From: Microbulbifer sp. MI-G
GTDB taxonomy: Bacteria > Pseudomonadota > Gammaproteobacteria > Pseudomonadales > Cellvibrionaceae
Direction of reading: 5' to 3'
NCBI RefSeq assembly: GCF_030440425.1
Contig: NZ_CP098023.1
Coordinates: 1,229,501 to 1,293,500, forward strand
Length of the DNA: 64,000 bases
How positions within the stretch are numbered: position 1 is the stretch's first letter; every line of letters begins with the position of its first letter. The notes below the pieces were generated by a model. The model did no database searches. It saw nothing but the letters and a program-made list of their open reading frames with translations, and had not been told where the DNA came from. Shown piece after piece: positions 16,981 through 27,413 of the stretch. Position numbers and translations under genes: made by a program.

Positions 16981-18849
16981 TCAGGGCGCCTGGCAGGGCA
17001 GGCAGTGCAGATAAAGGGCGCGGGGGTCGCGGTAGCTTTGCAGTTCGGCAATTGGCGCCAATACAGGCTGTACGCTGTTCAACCAAGCCCCTAAAGGCAG
17101 ATTGGCTTCAAGGCGTGCGGCGAGCTGTGCGTCCACATTGTCACTCAGGGCACGCAGAAACTTTTCGCCTGGGGTCATTTCTCGCTGAATCTCTAGGATA
17201 TCGTATTCTTCAACGCCAGCAAGTTGTGCCGCGTCGGCGACGGCATCACTGAGATTGCCCAGGTCATCCACCAGCCCCAGCTTCTTTGCGGCGCGTCCGG
17301 TCCACACCTGTCCCTGGGCAATTTTGTGTACTTCTTTCGGGGTGCTGCCACGGGCTTCGGCGACAATGCGCAGAAAGCGTGCGTAGGTGTTGTCGACCCC
17401 CTGTTGCAGTATGCTGGCGGCCGCTTCCGAGAGGGGGCGGTCCAGGCGCATGCTTCCGGCCAGGTCCGTGGTGCCCACGCCATCGGTGTAAATACCGATG
17501 GATTCAAGGGAGTCCTCAAAGGTTGGGAAGGCGCCGAATACGCCGATTGAACCTGTGATGGTGGCGGGGGAAGCCCAGATGCGGTCGCCAGCGGTGGCGA
17601 TCCAGTATCCACCAGATGCAGCCACGCTGCCCATGGAAATCACCACTGGAATATCCGCTTCGCGGGTGGCTAGTAGTTCCTGCCGAATTTCCTCCGAGGC
17701 GAAGGCGGAACCGCCACCGCTATCGATACGCAGTACCAGGGCATCCACTTTCTTCTCGCGCGCCTGGGCAATCAGCTTGCCCAGACTCTTGCTGCCAATT
17801 CTGCCGGCGGGGGCCTGGCCATCGACAATGGTGCCACTGGCGGTGATTAGACCGACTTTGCTGGATTGCTGGAGTTTCCTGGCGGTGTCGGCGAGGGTGC
17901 GGCTGCGCAGGTAATTGAGGGCATCGATGGATTTGTACCTACGTGTGTTCTTTTCATCCTCGCCGATGGCTTTTTTCAGTGCTTCCATGGCCTCGTTGCG
18001 GCTGGCGAGTTGATCCACCAATTTATTGGCCAGTGCCGCCTCGGCCCAGCTGCCCCCGTGCTGCGACAGCTTCTGAGGCAGCTCATCGATAAACAAATCG
18101 ATACTTTCGGCGGGCAGGTTGCGCAGACCGGTCACCTGCTCGGTGTATTCACCCCAGAGTTCGCGCAACCAGCGCTGGTTGTTCTCGCGAGAGGCGGGGG
18201 ACATGTTGTCGCGGGTGTAGGGCTCGATAAAGTCCTTGTAATCCCCCACACGGAACACATGGAAATTCACCTTCAGCTTGTCCAGCGCGGTTTTTACATA
18301 ATTGCGGTAGACCCCAAAACCGGTGAGTATCACCGAGCCCATGGGGTTTAGATAGACCTTGTCGGCGTGGCTGGCGAGAAAATACTGGGCCTGGGTATAG
18401 TTGTCCCCCACCGCGTAAATGGGCTTGCCGGCGGCTTTAAAGCGCTGCAGGGAGGCGCCAATTTCGTCCAGTTTGCTGAGGCTGCCCCCCACCATCTGAT
18501 CCATTTCCAGTACCAGTGAGGAGATGCGCTTGTCCTTGGCGGCATGGTCGATTGCATCGACCAGATCTTTGACGCGAACCTCCATAGGGCTGTTTGAGCC
18601 TCCCAGGAAGATTGGCAGCGTGGCGGGTTGGGAGAGTTCATCCACAAGAAAGCCGCTGGGCGCCACGCGCAGAGCGGCGCCCTGGGGGACAGCCAGTTGG
18701 TCATCTTTACTGAAGATGGCGATACCGAGAAACAAGAGCACCAACAGGAACAGCAGGTTGGTGAACACACGTCTCAACCAAGTAATGGAAGCGCCAATAG
18801 CACTGAAAAAACTGCGCACAAGGCCTTTTTGGGGGGGTGAATCAGTCAA
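16981..18849 (-). CDS. sppA: signal peptide peptidase SppA, 67K type
   Basis: Inner-membrane serine protease degrading cleaved signal peptides. 622 residues. One N-terminal membrane anchor (about 29-46) is followed by two tandem peptidase S49 domains, the long proteobacterial form. The catalytic dyad is Lys205 (VGDYKDFIEPY) in the first half and Ser412 (VAASGGYW) in the second, matching E. coli K209/S409. The start is TTG 18849, with AAGGAG 14 bases and GAGG 4 bases upstream. The next gene upstream, for DUF2069, ends about 85 bases away on the same strand. Confidence 0.95.
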   Translation of the reverse strand: MTDSPPQKGLVRSFFSAIGASITWLRRVFTNLLFLLVLLFLGIAIFSKDDQLAVPQGAALRVAPSGFLVDELSQPATLPIFLGGSNSPMEVRVKDLVDAIDHAAKDKRISSLVLEMDQMVGGSLSKLDEIGASLQRFKAAGKPIYAVGDNYTQAQYFLASHADKVYLNPMGSVILTGFGVYRNYVKTALDKLKVNFHVFRVGDYKDFIEPYTRDNMSPASRENNQRWLRELWGEYTEQVTGLRNLPAESIDLFIDELPQKLSQHGGSWAEAALANKLVDQLASRNEAMEALKKAIGEDEKNTRRYKSIDALNYLRSRTLADTARKLQQSSKVGLITASGTIVDGQAPAGRIGSKSLGKLIAQAREKKVDALVLRIDSGGGSAFASEEIRQELLATREADIPVVISMGSVAASGGYWIATAGDRIWASPATITGSIGVFGAFPTFEDSLESIGIYTDGVGTTDLAGSMRLDRPLSEAAASILQQGVDNTYARFLRIVAEARGSTPKEVHKIAQGQVWTGRAAKKLGLVDDLGNLSDAVADAAQLAGVEEYDILEIQREMTPGEKFLRALSDNVDAQLAARLEANLPLGAWLNSVQPVLAPIAELQSYRDPRALYLHCLPCQAP

Positions 18850-18934
18850 ACCTCAAAACTCCTTAGCGCGTTGGGGGTTCAGTCGTTTTCGCGCATCTTT
18901 CTTTTGAATCATAGGTAGGGTGTCTGCCAAGGGG

Positions 18935-20261
<1,327 letters not shown>

Positions 20262-20388
20262 CTTGGCGATATCCTGTTAATGTTTGGCGTATTCTAACCG
20301 AATAACCTTGCGGAGTTCTAAGCTTGGGCAAGTACTGCCCTGTTGTGCAAGCGTTCGCACAGCGCAAGATATCAAAACGGGAACCACC

Positions 20389-21777
20389 ATGCGGAACTGG
20401 GTGAATCACTGGCGGCGCTTTGCGGTGTCACTGTGGACACTGTTCAACGAGAAGGGCTGCCAGCGGAGCGCGGCGGCCCTCACCTATATCACCCTGTTCG
20501 GGATAGTACCGCTGGTGACTGTGAGCTATGCGATGTTGTCGTTGTTTCCGGACTTTGCTGGCCTTCAGAGCAAGTTGCAGGAGCAGATTTTTTCCCACTT
20601 TGTGCCCCAGAGCGGGCGTGAGGTGCAGGAATATATCAGCAGCTTTTCCACCCAGGCCCAGCGCCTCACCGGTGTGGGCATCGCCATGCTGATTATTACT
20701 TCCGGACTGATGCTGCGCAGTATCGAAGGAACTTTCAATTCCATCTGGGACGTATCCCGTGGACGCAGTGGGGTCTCCAGTTTCTTGCTCTATTGGGCGA
20801 TACTCAGCCTGGGGCCGATTCTGTTGGGCGCGGGGTTGGCCACCAGTACCTATCTGTTGTCCCAGAAACTGTTTCTGGGCGGAGAGGATGGTTTGGGTTT
20901 GATGGCGGTTGCGTTGAGGCTGCTGCCTTTTATTTTTACCAGTGCCATCTTTACCCTGCTTTTTACCGCGGTACCCAACTGTTACGTGCCCCTGCGCCAC
21001 GGGATTGAAGGTGGTGTTATTACCTCAATCGCCTTTGAGGTGATGAAATACCTGTTTGGGGTCATTGTTGCGCGCAGTTCGGTGCAGGCGATTTATGGGG
21101 CCTTTGCTTTTGTGCCGCTGTTTCTGCTGTGGATTTATCTGATGTGGATGCTGGTGCTGGCGGGATGCGTGCTTGTGCGCACCCTTTCAATGTATCAGTC
21201 GGCGACTCAGGGGCGCCGGCATACGGACCTGGTGGCAACCCTGATTGTACTTTGGCAGCTGTATACCGGCGGCCGGCATGGGCAGCCTTTGCGCGAGCGG
21301 GATATTGCTCTGGTGGGTATCAAGTTTGGCCAGTGGCGGCGCCTGAGCAAGGTACTGCAGGATCACGGGGTTCTCACCCGGACCGACAGGAATGATTATG
21401 TCCTGATGCGCGACCTGAACACTGTTCCACTGATGGAATTGACCGCCTGGCTCAGTCCCCAGTGGATACCCGGTGACATTCCGGAGGACCTGCCGGGGTT
21501 GCGATGGTACAGCGAGGTGGAGCGGCGCCTTTCCAAGACGCGAGATTTTGCCAGCGAACAACTCAGGGTTACTATTGGAGCGCTGTTCAAGGCTGCCTGT
21601 GATTGCGAAGATGCAGCGCAGCACGGTGCTGCGCCTGTGGGCGAGGCTGAAACCAATAGTGGTGAAGCAGCCCGGTATGAGGGGGGAAACGATGTGTCTG
21701 ACAACGATAAAAGAAAAGCTGAAAAGCACCCTGGGGGCCGTCTTTCTGTGCTCGGTCGGCGCAATAAGCGCCTGTGA
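20389..21777 (+). CDS. YihY family inner-membrane protein (UPF0761)
   Basis: 462 residues from ATG 20389. Six hydrophobic helices in the first 270 residues with the family signature AALTYITLFGIVPLVTVSYAM and SIWDVSRGRSGVSSFLLYW, then a soluble C-terminal part. Once called RNase BN, this family is not the tRNA nuclease. The last about 50 residues are polar, low in similarity to anything I know, and are encoded where the next gene begins: the two frames overlap by 86 bases. Confidence 0.9.
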   Translation: MRNWVNHWRRFAVSLWTLFNEKGCQRSAAALTYITLFGIVPLVTVSYAMLSLFPDFAGLQSKLQEQIFSHFVPQSGREVQEYISSFSTQAQRLTGVGIAMLIITSGLMLRSIEGTFNSIWDVSRGRSGVSSFLLYWAILSLGPILLGAGLATSTYLLSQKLFLGGEDGLGLMAVALRLLPFIFTSAIFTLLFTAVPNCYVPLRHGIEGGVITSIAFEVMKYLFGVIVARSSVQAIYGAFAFVPLFLLWIYLMWMLVLAGCVLVRTLSMYQSATQGRRHTDLVATLIVLWQLYTGGRHGQPLRERDIALVGIKFGQWRRLSKVLQDHGVLTRTDRNDYVLMRDLNTVPLMELTAWLSPQWIPGDIPEDLPGLRWYSEVERRLSKTRDFASEQLRVTIGALFKAACDCEDAAQHGAAPVGEAETNSGEAARYEGGNDVSDNDKRKAEKHPGGRLSVLGRRNKRL

Positions 21778-22153
21778 TACAGACAGGGTTTTGAAAACTG
21801 TTGGTGGAGAACCGATTGATACGGAGGGAAAGATTTTACTGGTTAATTACTGGGCGCTGTGGTGCAAGCCTTGTCGTGAAGAGGTGCCGATACTGAACCA
21901 GTTTGCACAAAGCCAGGAAAATATTGTGGTGGTGGGGGTGAATTTTGATACCCTGCCGATTCCTGTCGTTACTGGGCAGATGGCCAAGCTGGGGATTGAA
22001 TTTCCAGTGCTGTCCTCTGAGCCTGCCGGGCGTTGGGGGCAGCCCCGGCCCGATGTGTTGCCGACAACCCTGATTATCAATGCCGATGGCACCTGGAAAA
22101 AAACATTGGTAGGCCCCCAGACCGCTGCAGAGTTCAGGTTGGCACTGCAGTAA
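21692..22153 (+). CDS. thioredoxin-like lipoprotein (TlpA/ResA type)
   Basis: 153 residues from ATG 21692 with a purine-rich GAGGGGGG sequence upstream. Signal and lipobox LCSVGAISAC (Cys25 as lipid site), then a thioredoxin fold with NYWALWCKPCREEVP, the CxxC pair being Cys-Lys-Pro-Cys. Predicted to be a periplasm-facing lipid-anchored disulfide reductase. The last part has LPTTLIINADG, the cis-Pro loop. Its first 28 codons overlap the YihY gene in another frame. Confidence 0.88.
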   Translation: MCLTTIKEKLKSTLGAVFLCSVGAISACDTDRVLKTVGGEPIDTEGKILLVNYWALWCKPCREEVPILNQFAQSQENIVVVGVNFDTLPIPVVTGQMAKLGIEFPVLSSEPAGRWGQPRPDVLPTTLIINADGTWKKTLVGPQTAAEFRLALQ

Positions 22154-22270
22154 TCTGTCCGATTCACGATGTACTGTATAAAACTATAACTATTGCAACT
22201 ATAGGGCTTTGGCGCATCACTGATAGCATGCCGCCACTTTCCAGTTTGCCCGGGGTGGGATTCATAGATC

Positions 22271-23635
22271 ATGCATATCAGCTCCTTCGCTCTACTGTTT
22301 TTCTTTGCGGTTTTGTTATACGTCCTGCACCGCTGGCACAGGGGAACCGATTCTCTTGCACCGGCAGTCTTTGCCGGCCTGCTCCTCGGGTCTGTGTTCG
22401 GAGCAACGCTGCAGTTGTCACGGGGATGGGGGGCCATGCCCGGGGAGATTTTGCCCTGGATAGAGATGTTGGGAGACGGTTATGTGAGTTTGCTGTACAT
22501 GCTGGTGATGCCCCTGGTGCTTACCTCTATTCTGGTAGCAGTGGTGAAGGTGAGTCACACCCAGGCATTGGGTAAAATCAGTGTTTCGGTGCTGGCGGTG
22601 TTACTGGGCACAACGGCAGTGGCAGGGCTGATTGGCGTGACTATGGCGGAGTTGTTCGGATTGTCCGCTGCCGGTTTGGTTGAGGGTAGTCGTGAGGCTG
22701 CACGGGCTGAAGTTCTCAATGAGCGCATCGGACGGGTGAGTGACCTCGCGATCCCGGAGATTATCGCCTCGTTTATCCCGCGCAATATTTTTCAGGACTT
22801 GACCGGAGACCGCTCTACTTCGGTGATTGCAGTGGTTATTTTCGCAGTGCTACTGGGACTTGCTGCACTGGCGGTGCGCCGCGAGTTCCCGCAAGAGGGG
22901 GCGGCTATAGAGCGCTTTGCGCATGTGGCACAGGTTTGGGTGATGAAACTGGTGCGCCTGGTCATGAGCTTCACACCTTATGGTGTAATGGCTTTGGTGG
23001 CCGGACTGATTGCCAAATCCAGTTGGGGCGATATTGTCAACTTGCTCGGCTTTGTACTGGCTTCCTTTTGTGCGATCGGCTTGATGTTTTTGGTGCATGG
23101 CCTGTTGTTATGGATCAACGGCGTAAACCCGCTGCATTACTTTACCAAGGTGTGGCCGGTGCTGGTATTCGCTTTCAGCTCCCGTTCCAGTGCCGCCACT
23201 ATCCCGCTCAATGTGGAAACCCAGGTGGATCAGTTGCGCAACTCCCCGGCAATTGCCAATTTCTCCGCATCCTTTGGTGCGACCATAGGCCAGAACGGCT
23301 GCGCGGGGATTTATCCGGCGATGCTGGCTGCCATGGTAGCCGTGCCACTGGGGATCGATGTCTGGAATCCCCTGTGGCTGGGAACACTCATTGCCGTGGT
23401 GGTAATCAGTTCCTTTGGTATAGCCGGTGTGGGTGGCGGTGCCACTTTTGCCGCTCTGGTGGTTCTGCCTGCAATGGGCTTGCCAGTGACCATCGCAGCG
23501 CTATTGATATCCGTGGAGCCCCTGATCGATATGGCGCGGACGGCACTCAATGTAAATGGAGCCATTACAGCGGGTACATTGACCCAGCGCTGGCTGGGAG
23601 ATGAGGTACCCGGAGCAGAAGTTGTAGAGGGGTAA
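22271..23635 (+). CDS. L-cystine/dicarboxylate symporter, TcyP-like (DAACS family)
   Basis: 454 residues, eight or more membrane helices. The hairpin serine motif AFSSRSSAATIPLNVETQ (about residues 302-319) and FGATIGQNGCAGIYPAM (about 336-352) are those of TcyP/YdjN cystine symporters; glutamate and C4-dicarboxylate members have different residues there. Substrate remains an inference. No ATPase partner is needed. It lies 117 bases behind the thioredoxin lipoprotein, which would fit thiol metabolism. Confidence 0.85.
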   Translation: MHISSFALLFFFAVLLYVLHRWHRGTDSLAPAVFAGLLLGSVFGATLQLSRGWGAMPGEILPWIEMLGDGYVSLLYMLVMPLVLTSILVAVVKVSHTQALGKISVSVLAVLLGTTAVAGLIGVTMAELFGLSAAGLVEGSREAARAEVLNERIGRVSDLAIPEIIASFIPRNIFQDLTGDRSTSVIAVVIFAVLLGLAALAVRREFPQEGAAIERFAHVAQVWVMKLVRLVMSFTPYGVMALVAGLIAKSSWGDIVNLLGFVLASFCAIGLMFLVHGLLLWINGVNPLHYFTKVWPVLVFAFSSRSSAATIPLNVETQVDQLRNSPAIANFSASFGATIGQNGCAGIYPAMLAAMVAVPLGIDVWNPLWLGTLIAVVVISSFGIAGVGGGATFAALVVLPAMGLPVTIAALLISVEPLIDMARTALNVNGAITAGTLTQRWLGDEVPGAEVVEG

Positions 23636-23818
23636 CTGATCAGTATATAAAATCGGCTGAGTGGTCAACCTATGACTGGGAAAGGTTTTTCCGGCAGGTA
23701 ATTGGGTATTTGGTACGGGAGGGAGTTGGTTTCCCGTTGCCTGCCTGGTGTAATTCAGCGTCTATTCAGGCCGAGTTGCTTAATCTGACCCCCGTTGATA
23801 AATAGCGGGAGATTGATT

Positions 23819-24367
23819 GTGCAATGCTTTAAACAGCTTGTGGCCGGTGCGGCCATTGTGACACTGCTGAGTATGAGTGTTTCTGCCAAAGCGGGGCCGG
23901 GGGTCTATACAGATTCCTATGATGCCGATATCTACGACTATGCACCGGTGACAGAAGTCATTCCCGTCTATACCGATGTACAGGTGCGCACACCGCGCAC
24001 CCAATGCCGTGAGGAACAGGTAGCCTACCGTGAACCAGCGTCCCCCGCCGGTACCCTTGTCGGCGGCCTGATCGGCGCGGCAATTGGCAACAATCTGGGC
24101 AGCCGCCGCCACCATCACCGCGGCGGTGCCACAGTGGCAGGGGCGGTGGTGGGTGCTCTGGTCGGCAACCAGATCAGTCGTACTAACGCGCCGGTTTACT
24201 ACACTACGGAACCCCGCTGCCGGGTTGTGGATGAATTCACTACACGCAGGGAACTGGTCGGATACGATGTGCGCTATCGGTATAATGACCGGTCGTATCT
24301 GACCCGTACCGATCACCATCCTGGAGATAGCATCCGGGTTCGTGTCGCTGTCTCACCGGCGCCTTGA
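23819..24367 (+). CDS. glycine-zipper 2TM domain protein
   Basis: 182 residues from GTG 23819 (GGGAG upstream); an earlier TTG at 23795 is possible. N-terminal signal peptide ending SVSAKA. The centre has two glycine zippers, GTLVGGLIGAAIGNNLG and GGATVAGAVVGALVGNQI, with an RRHHHRGG hinge between them; such segments insert in membranes or oligomerise. The C-terminal part (CRVVDEFTTRRELVGYDVRYRYND) is typical of outer-membrane-associated relatives of SlyB/YMGG proteins. Confidence 0.82.
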   Translation: MQCFKQLVAGAAIVTLLSMSVSAKAGPGVYTDSYDADIYDYAPVTEVIPVYTDVQVRTPRTQCREEQVAYREPASPAGTLVGGLIGAAIGNNLGSRRHHHRGGATVAGAVVGALVGNQISRTNAPVYYTTEPRCRVVDEFTTRRELVGYDVRYRYNDRSYLTRTDHHPGDSIRVRVAVSPAP

Positions 24368-24431
24368 GTCAAAGCGAGGGCGGCCGGACTCAGCCAAGGG
24401 TGGAAATTTGGATATCCACAGGAGCCGCATC

Positions 24432-24749
24432 GTGAAACCTAGCAGCACTTTTTTACGGACTTTTTTTCTAATACTTGCCCTGTTTCCCGGATTAGGTTCC
24501 GCCTCTGTGCGCGGTTTGCCGATTTCCGAACGGGAGGCGCACAAGCCTGAATACCATCATGTACAGGGGAGAGAGATTTCCCGTGAAGCGGCGGCCTCTC
24601 TGGTGAAACGGCGCTATGGAGGCAAAATACTGGCAATCTCTGAAACCCGTAGAAATGGACAGGCGGTGTACCGGGTAAAGGGGTTGTCGGATAAGAGCCA
24701 GGTTTATGTGGTCTATGTGGACAAGCAAAGCGGGCGCATCTCCCAATAA
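24432..24749 (+). CDS. periplasmic PepSY domain protein
   Basis: 105 residues from GTG 24432, AGGAG upstream. Signal peptide TFFLILALFPGLGSAS, then one PepSY domain (ISREAAASLVKRRYGGKILAISE ... VYVVYVDKQSGRISQ, in two segments). PepSY modules bind or inhibit peptidases or act as ligand domains. It sits 46 bases before a response regulator gene in the same direction; such a PepSY gene is a frequent first gene of PhoPQ-like operons. Confidence 0.85.
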   Translation: MKPSSTFLRTFFLILALFPGLGSASVRGLPISEREAHKPEYHHVQGREISREAAASLVKRRYGGKILAISETRRNGQAVYRVKGLSDKSQVYVVYVDKQSGRISQ

Positions 24750-24795
24750 ACGCCCGCTGCAACTACTCCAGACCAACTGTACAAAGGGAAAGCAA

Positions 24796-25470
24796 ATGCG
24801 CGCACTTTTAGTCGAAGATGAAGCACTGCTCAGACAGCAACTGGCGCAATCGCTGCGCGATGCTGGCTACACGGTGGATGAGGCCCCCGATGGAGAGGAG
24901 GCGCTCTACCTGGGCCGCGAATATCCCTATGACATTGCGGTGATGGATCTGGGCCTTCCAAGAATGGACGGTATCCAAGTGATACAGAGTCTGCGCAGTG
25001 AAGAGAGGCATTTCCCCATATTGATCCTAACCGCCCGCGGTCACTGGCAGGAACGGGTGGCCGGGCTGGAGGCCGGCGGCGATGACTACTTGGTAAAGCC
25101 CTTTCATACAGAAGAGTTGCTGGCCCGACTCAATGCGCTGGTACGTCGCTCAGCGGGATTTTCCTCTCCCACCATCAAAGCCGGTCCCATCAGTCTGGAC
25201 ACCAGCTCCCAGCGGGTAGTGGCCAATGGTGTGGAGCTGGAGTTGACTTCTTTTGAGTACAAGGTGCTTGAATACCTGATGATGCACCCCGATGAGGTAG
25301 TTTCCAAAACCACCCTGACCGAACATATCTACGAACAGGATTGTGATCGTGACAGCAATGTGATCGAGGTGTTCATCGGACGCTTGCGCAAGAAAATCAC
25401 TGCGACAACCCAGTGCAACCCTATCGAAACCCTGCGTGGGCGCGGCTATCGCTTTGTCATCCCCCGATAA
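24796..25470 (+). CDS. OmpR/PhoP-family response regulator
   Basis: 224 residues. Receiver domain with acidic pocket (VEDEA), phosphoacceptor Asp51 in VMDLGLPRMDG, the conserved Thr (LTARG) and Lys (VKPF). C-terminal winged helix with LTSFEYKVLEYLMMHPDEVVS and the recognition helix DSNVIEVFIGRLRKKI. The start is ATG 24796. The pair with the kinase 6 bases downstream is complete. Closest by style to PhoP/QseB. Confidence 0.94.
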   Translation: MRALLVEDEALLRQQLAQSLRDAGYTVDEAPDGEEALYLGREYPYDIAVMDLGLPRMDGIQVIQSLRSEERHFPILILTARGHWQERVAGLEAGGDDYLVKPFHTEELLARLNALVRRSAGFSSPTIKAGPISLDTSSQRVVANGVELELTSFEYKVLEYLMMHPDEVVSKTTLTEHIYEQDCDRDSNVIEVFIGRLRKKITATTQCNPIETLRGRGYRFVIPR

Positions 25471-25476
25471 GTCCGG

Positions 25477-26835
25477 ATGTCGATGCGCGTGATGGCCCTC
25501 TGGTCCAGTTCCCTCAAGGGCCGCCTTGCGCTGGTCACCAGCCTGGTGCTGGTGGGCTTTGTGCTGTTGATTTCGGGAGTGCTGGAACACGCCTATCGCA
25601 CCTCTCTGGATGAGGCGAAGCAACGGGAATTGCAACTGTATATCTACACTTTACTGGCGTTAGCGGAACCGGAGGGTGACAGTTTGGTGTTGCCCCCGGA
25701 GCTACCCGAGCAGCGCTTTAACCAGCCGGATTCCGGCTTGGTAGGTGCGGTGATCAATGGCGAAGGGCAGATTGTTTGGCGCTCTGAGTCGGCCTTGGGG
25801 ATGCCGGAGCTGAAATTCTATCCACTATCTCAAGGGCAGCAGTCTTATATGCAAGTTGCTCTGCCCGGCGATGTTGCAAATTACAGTAGCTTTCGCCAGG
25901 GTGTAGCCTGGGGACTGGATACTGAGCACCCGTTTACCTTCATTGTATTGGAAGATGCGGGCCCCCTGCAGGCGCAGATCGGTCAGTTCCGCTCCACCAT
26001 TTGGCGCTGGCTGGGCGTGTGTGCACTGTTACTGATGCTGGCCCAGTGGCTGGTGCTGCGCTGGGGATTTGCACCGTTGCGAGTACTTGCGCATGCACTG
26101 CGGGAAATACAGTGCGGTAGCAGCGACCGCCTGGAGGGCAGCTTTCCGCGGGAATTGCGTCCCCTCACCGATAATCTGAATCTACTGATTGAAAACGAGC
26201 GTCGCCAGCGGGAAAAAACCCGTCACACCCTGGCGGATTTGGCGCACAGTTTGAAAACCCCACTGGCGGTATTGAAAGGATTACGCTTAACTGGCGATTC
26301 ACAGCCCGCGTTCAAAGTTTTGACCGATCAAGTGCAGCGTATGGACAGTATTATCAACTACCAACTGCAGCGGGCGGTGACCAGTTCGCCCAAGTCTATT
26401 TTGCGCGGTATCCCAGTAGCTCCACTGATGTACAAAATTCTGGATGCGCTGGAAAAGGTATACCGCAACAAACCCAGTGATGTGCGCAGTCACTGCAGCG
26501 AGAAAACGCTGTTTTACGGTGATGAGGGGGATCTCATGGAATTGCTCGGCAATCTGCTTGATAACGCCTACAAGTACGGCAATGGCCGGGTTGACGTGAC
26601 TGTCGAACAAATGCCCGACGGACACAATCTGATGGTCCGAGTCGTCGACAATGGCCCAGGGCTTGATCGCGAAACCTGGAAGGCGGTTACCCAGCGCGGC
26701 GTGCGTGCCGATCAGCAACAGCCAGGACAGGGGATTGGCCTTGCTGTGGTGGTGGATATTGTCGAGAGCTACCAGGGACACATCAATGCAGAGTCACTTT
26801 CTTGCGGAGGAACAGCAATTACCGTAACCCTTTAG
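25477..26835 (+). CDS. PhoQ-like sensor histidine kinase
   Basis: 452 residues. Two membrane helices (about 17-37 and 178-196) enclose a periplasmic sensor of about 140 residues. Phosphoacceptor His257 lies in LADLAHSLKTPLAVLKG, the PhoQ-type H box; N box NLLDNAYKYG, G1 VVDNGPGLD and G2 GQGIGLAVV are intact. It should phosphorylate the regulator encoded 6 bases upstream. The signal (cations, peptides, other) cannot be told from the sensor region. Confidence 0.92.
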   Translation: MSMRVMALWSSSLKGRLALVTSLVLVGFVLLISGVLEHAYRTSLDEAKQRELQLYIYTLLALAEPEGDSLVLPPELPEQRFNQPDSGLVGAVINGEGQIVWRSESALGMPELKFYPLSQGQQSYMQVALPGDVANYSSFRQGVAWGLDTEHPFTFIVLEDAGPLQAQIGQFRSTIWRWLGVCALLLMLAQWLVLRWGFAPLRVLAHALREIQCGSSDRLEGSFPRELRPLTDNLNLLIENERRQREKTRHTLADLAHSLKTPLAVLKGLRLTGDSQPAFKVLTDQVQRMDSIINYQLQRAVTSSPKSILRGIPVAPLMYKILDALEKVYRNKPSDVRSHCSEKTLFYGDEGDLMELLGNLLDNAYKYGNGRVDVTVEQMPDGHNLMVRVVDNGPGLDRETWKAVTQRGVRADQQQPGQGIGLAVVVDIVESYQGHINAESLSCGGTAITVTL

Positions 26836-27413
26836 TTCCCATTGAAAATGAAAATTTGCACTGCACCGTTCTCCGAGGCTCTAGGATGGGGCTCCAGGTT
26901 TTATATGGCCTCTTCACTTCGAAAGATAAAAAAGGTGAGTTGTTGCGGGTAAACGACTGGCTTGTTATTCAGGGCAGCCAGTCTGCAATCCAATTTATTT
27001 ACTACAGTGCTGCGGCGGGCACTGGCAACAGGTCTTACCGATGCCCACTAATGGATGCGCAAGGTGTTGATCAAATGGGATGTGTTTCGTTGTTTGGAGC
27101 ACTGGTACCATTTACTTCCGCATTTTGTCTTTGACATTCTCATCTGTCGCGGATGCATTGGAGTGCTGGTGATAGCTCGTAGAATGTGAGCAACCTCACA
27201 CTGGTGAACCATTCTCTTTCAAACGGAAGGGTGACAAGTCAATTGGTCAGAGTTAGGCTGTTAACTTGCCAGATTGATAAGGCCACTGTAGCTTGTTGTC
27301 GTCGGTGATTTTGCAGTATCTCCGGATCATTTTTTCCTGCTATGGCTGGCTTGTGTTAACGTTGGCAGTCATAACAGAAAAAAGATAACAAATACTGTCC
27401 TGCAGAGCATTTT
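26836..27413. other. 578-bp intergenic region without a gene
   Basis: An open frame at 26802-27134 overlaps the kinase end, has no ribosome binding site and no familiar features; I do not call it. A possible sigma-70 promoter for degV is at 27362-27389. Nothing else recognised. Confidence 0.6.
27362..27389 (+). promoter_or_regulatory. possible sigma-70 promoter for degV
   Basis: TTGGCA (27362-27367), 16-base AT-rich spacer, GATAAC (27384-27389), ending 24 bases before the DegV ATG. Matches 5 of 6 and 4 of 6 consensus bases. Read by eye only. Confidence 0.4.

Noticed and set aside
26802..27134. 110-residue frame overlapping the kinase end
   Set aside because: No ribosome site, no recognisable protein features.
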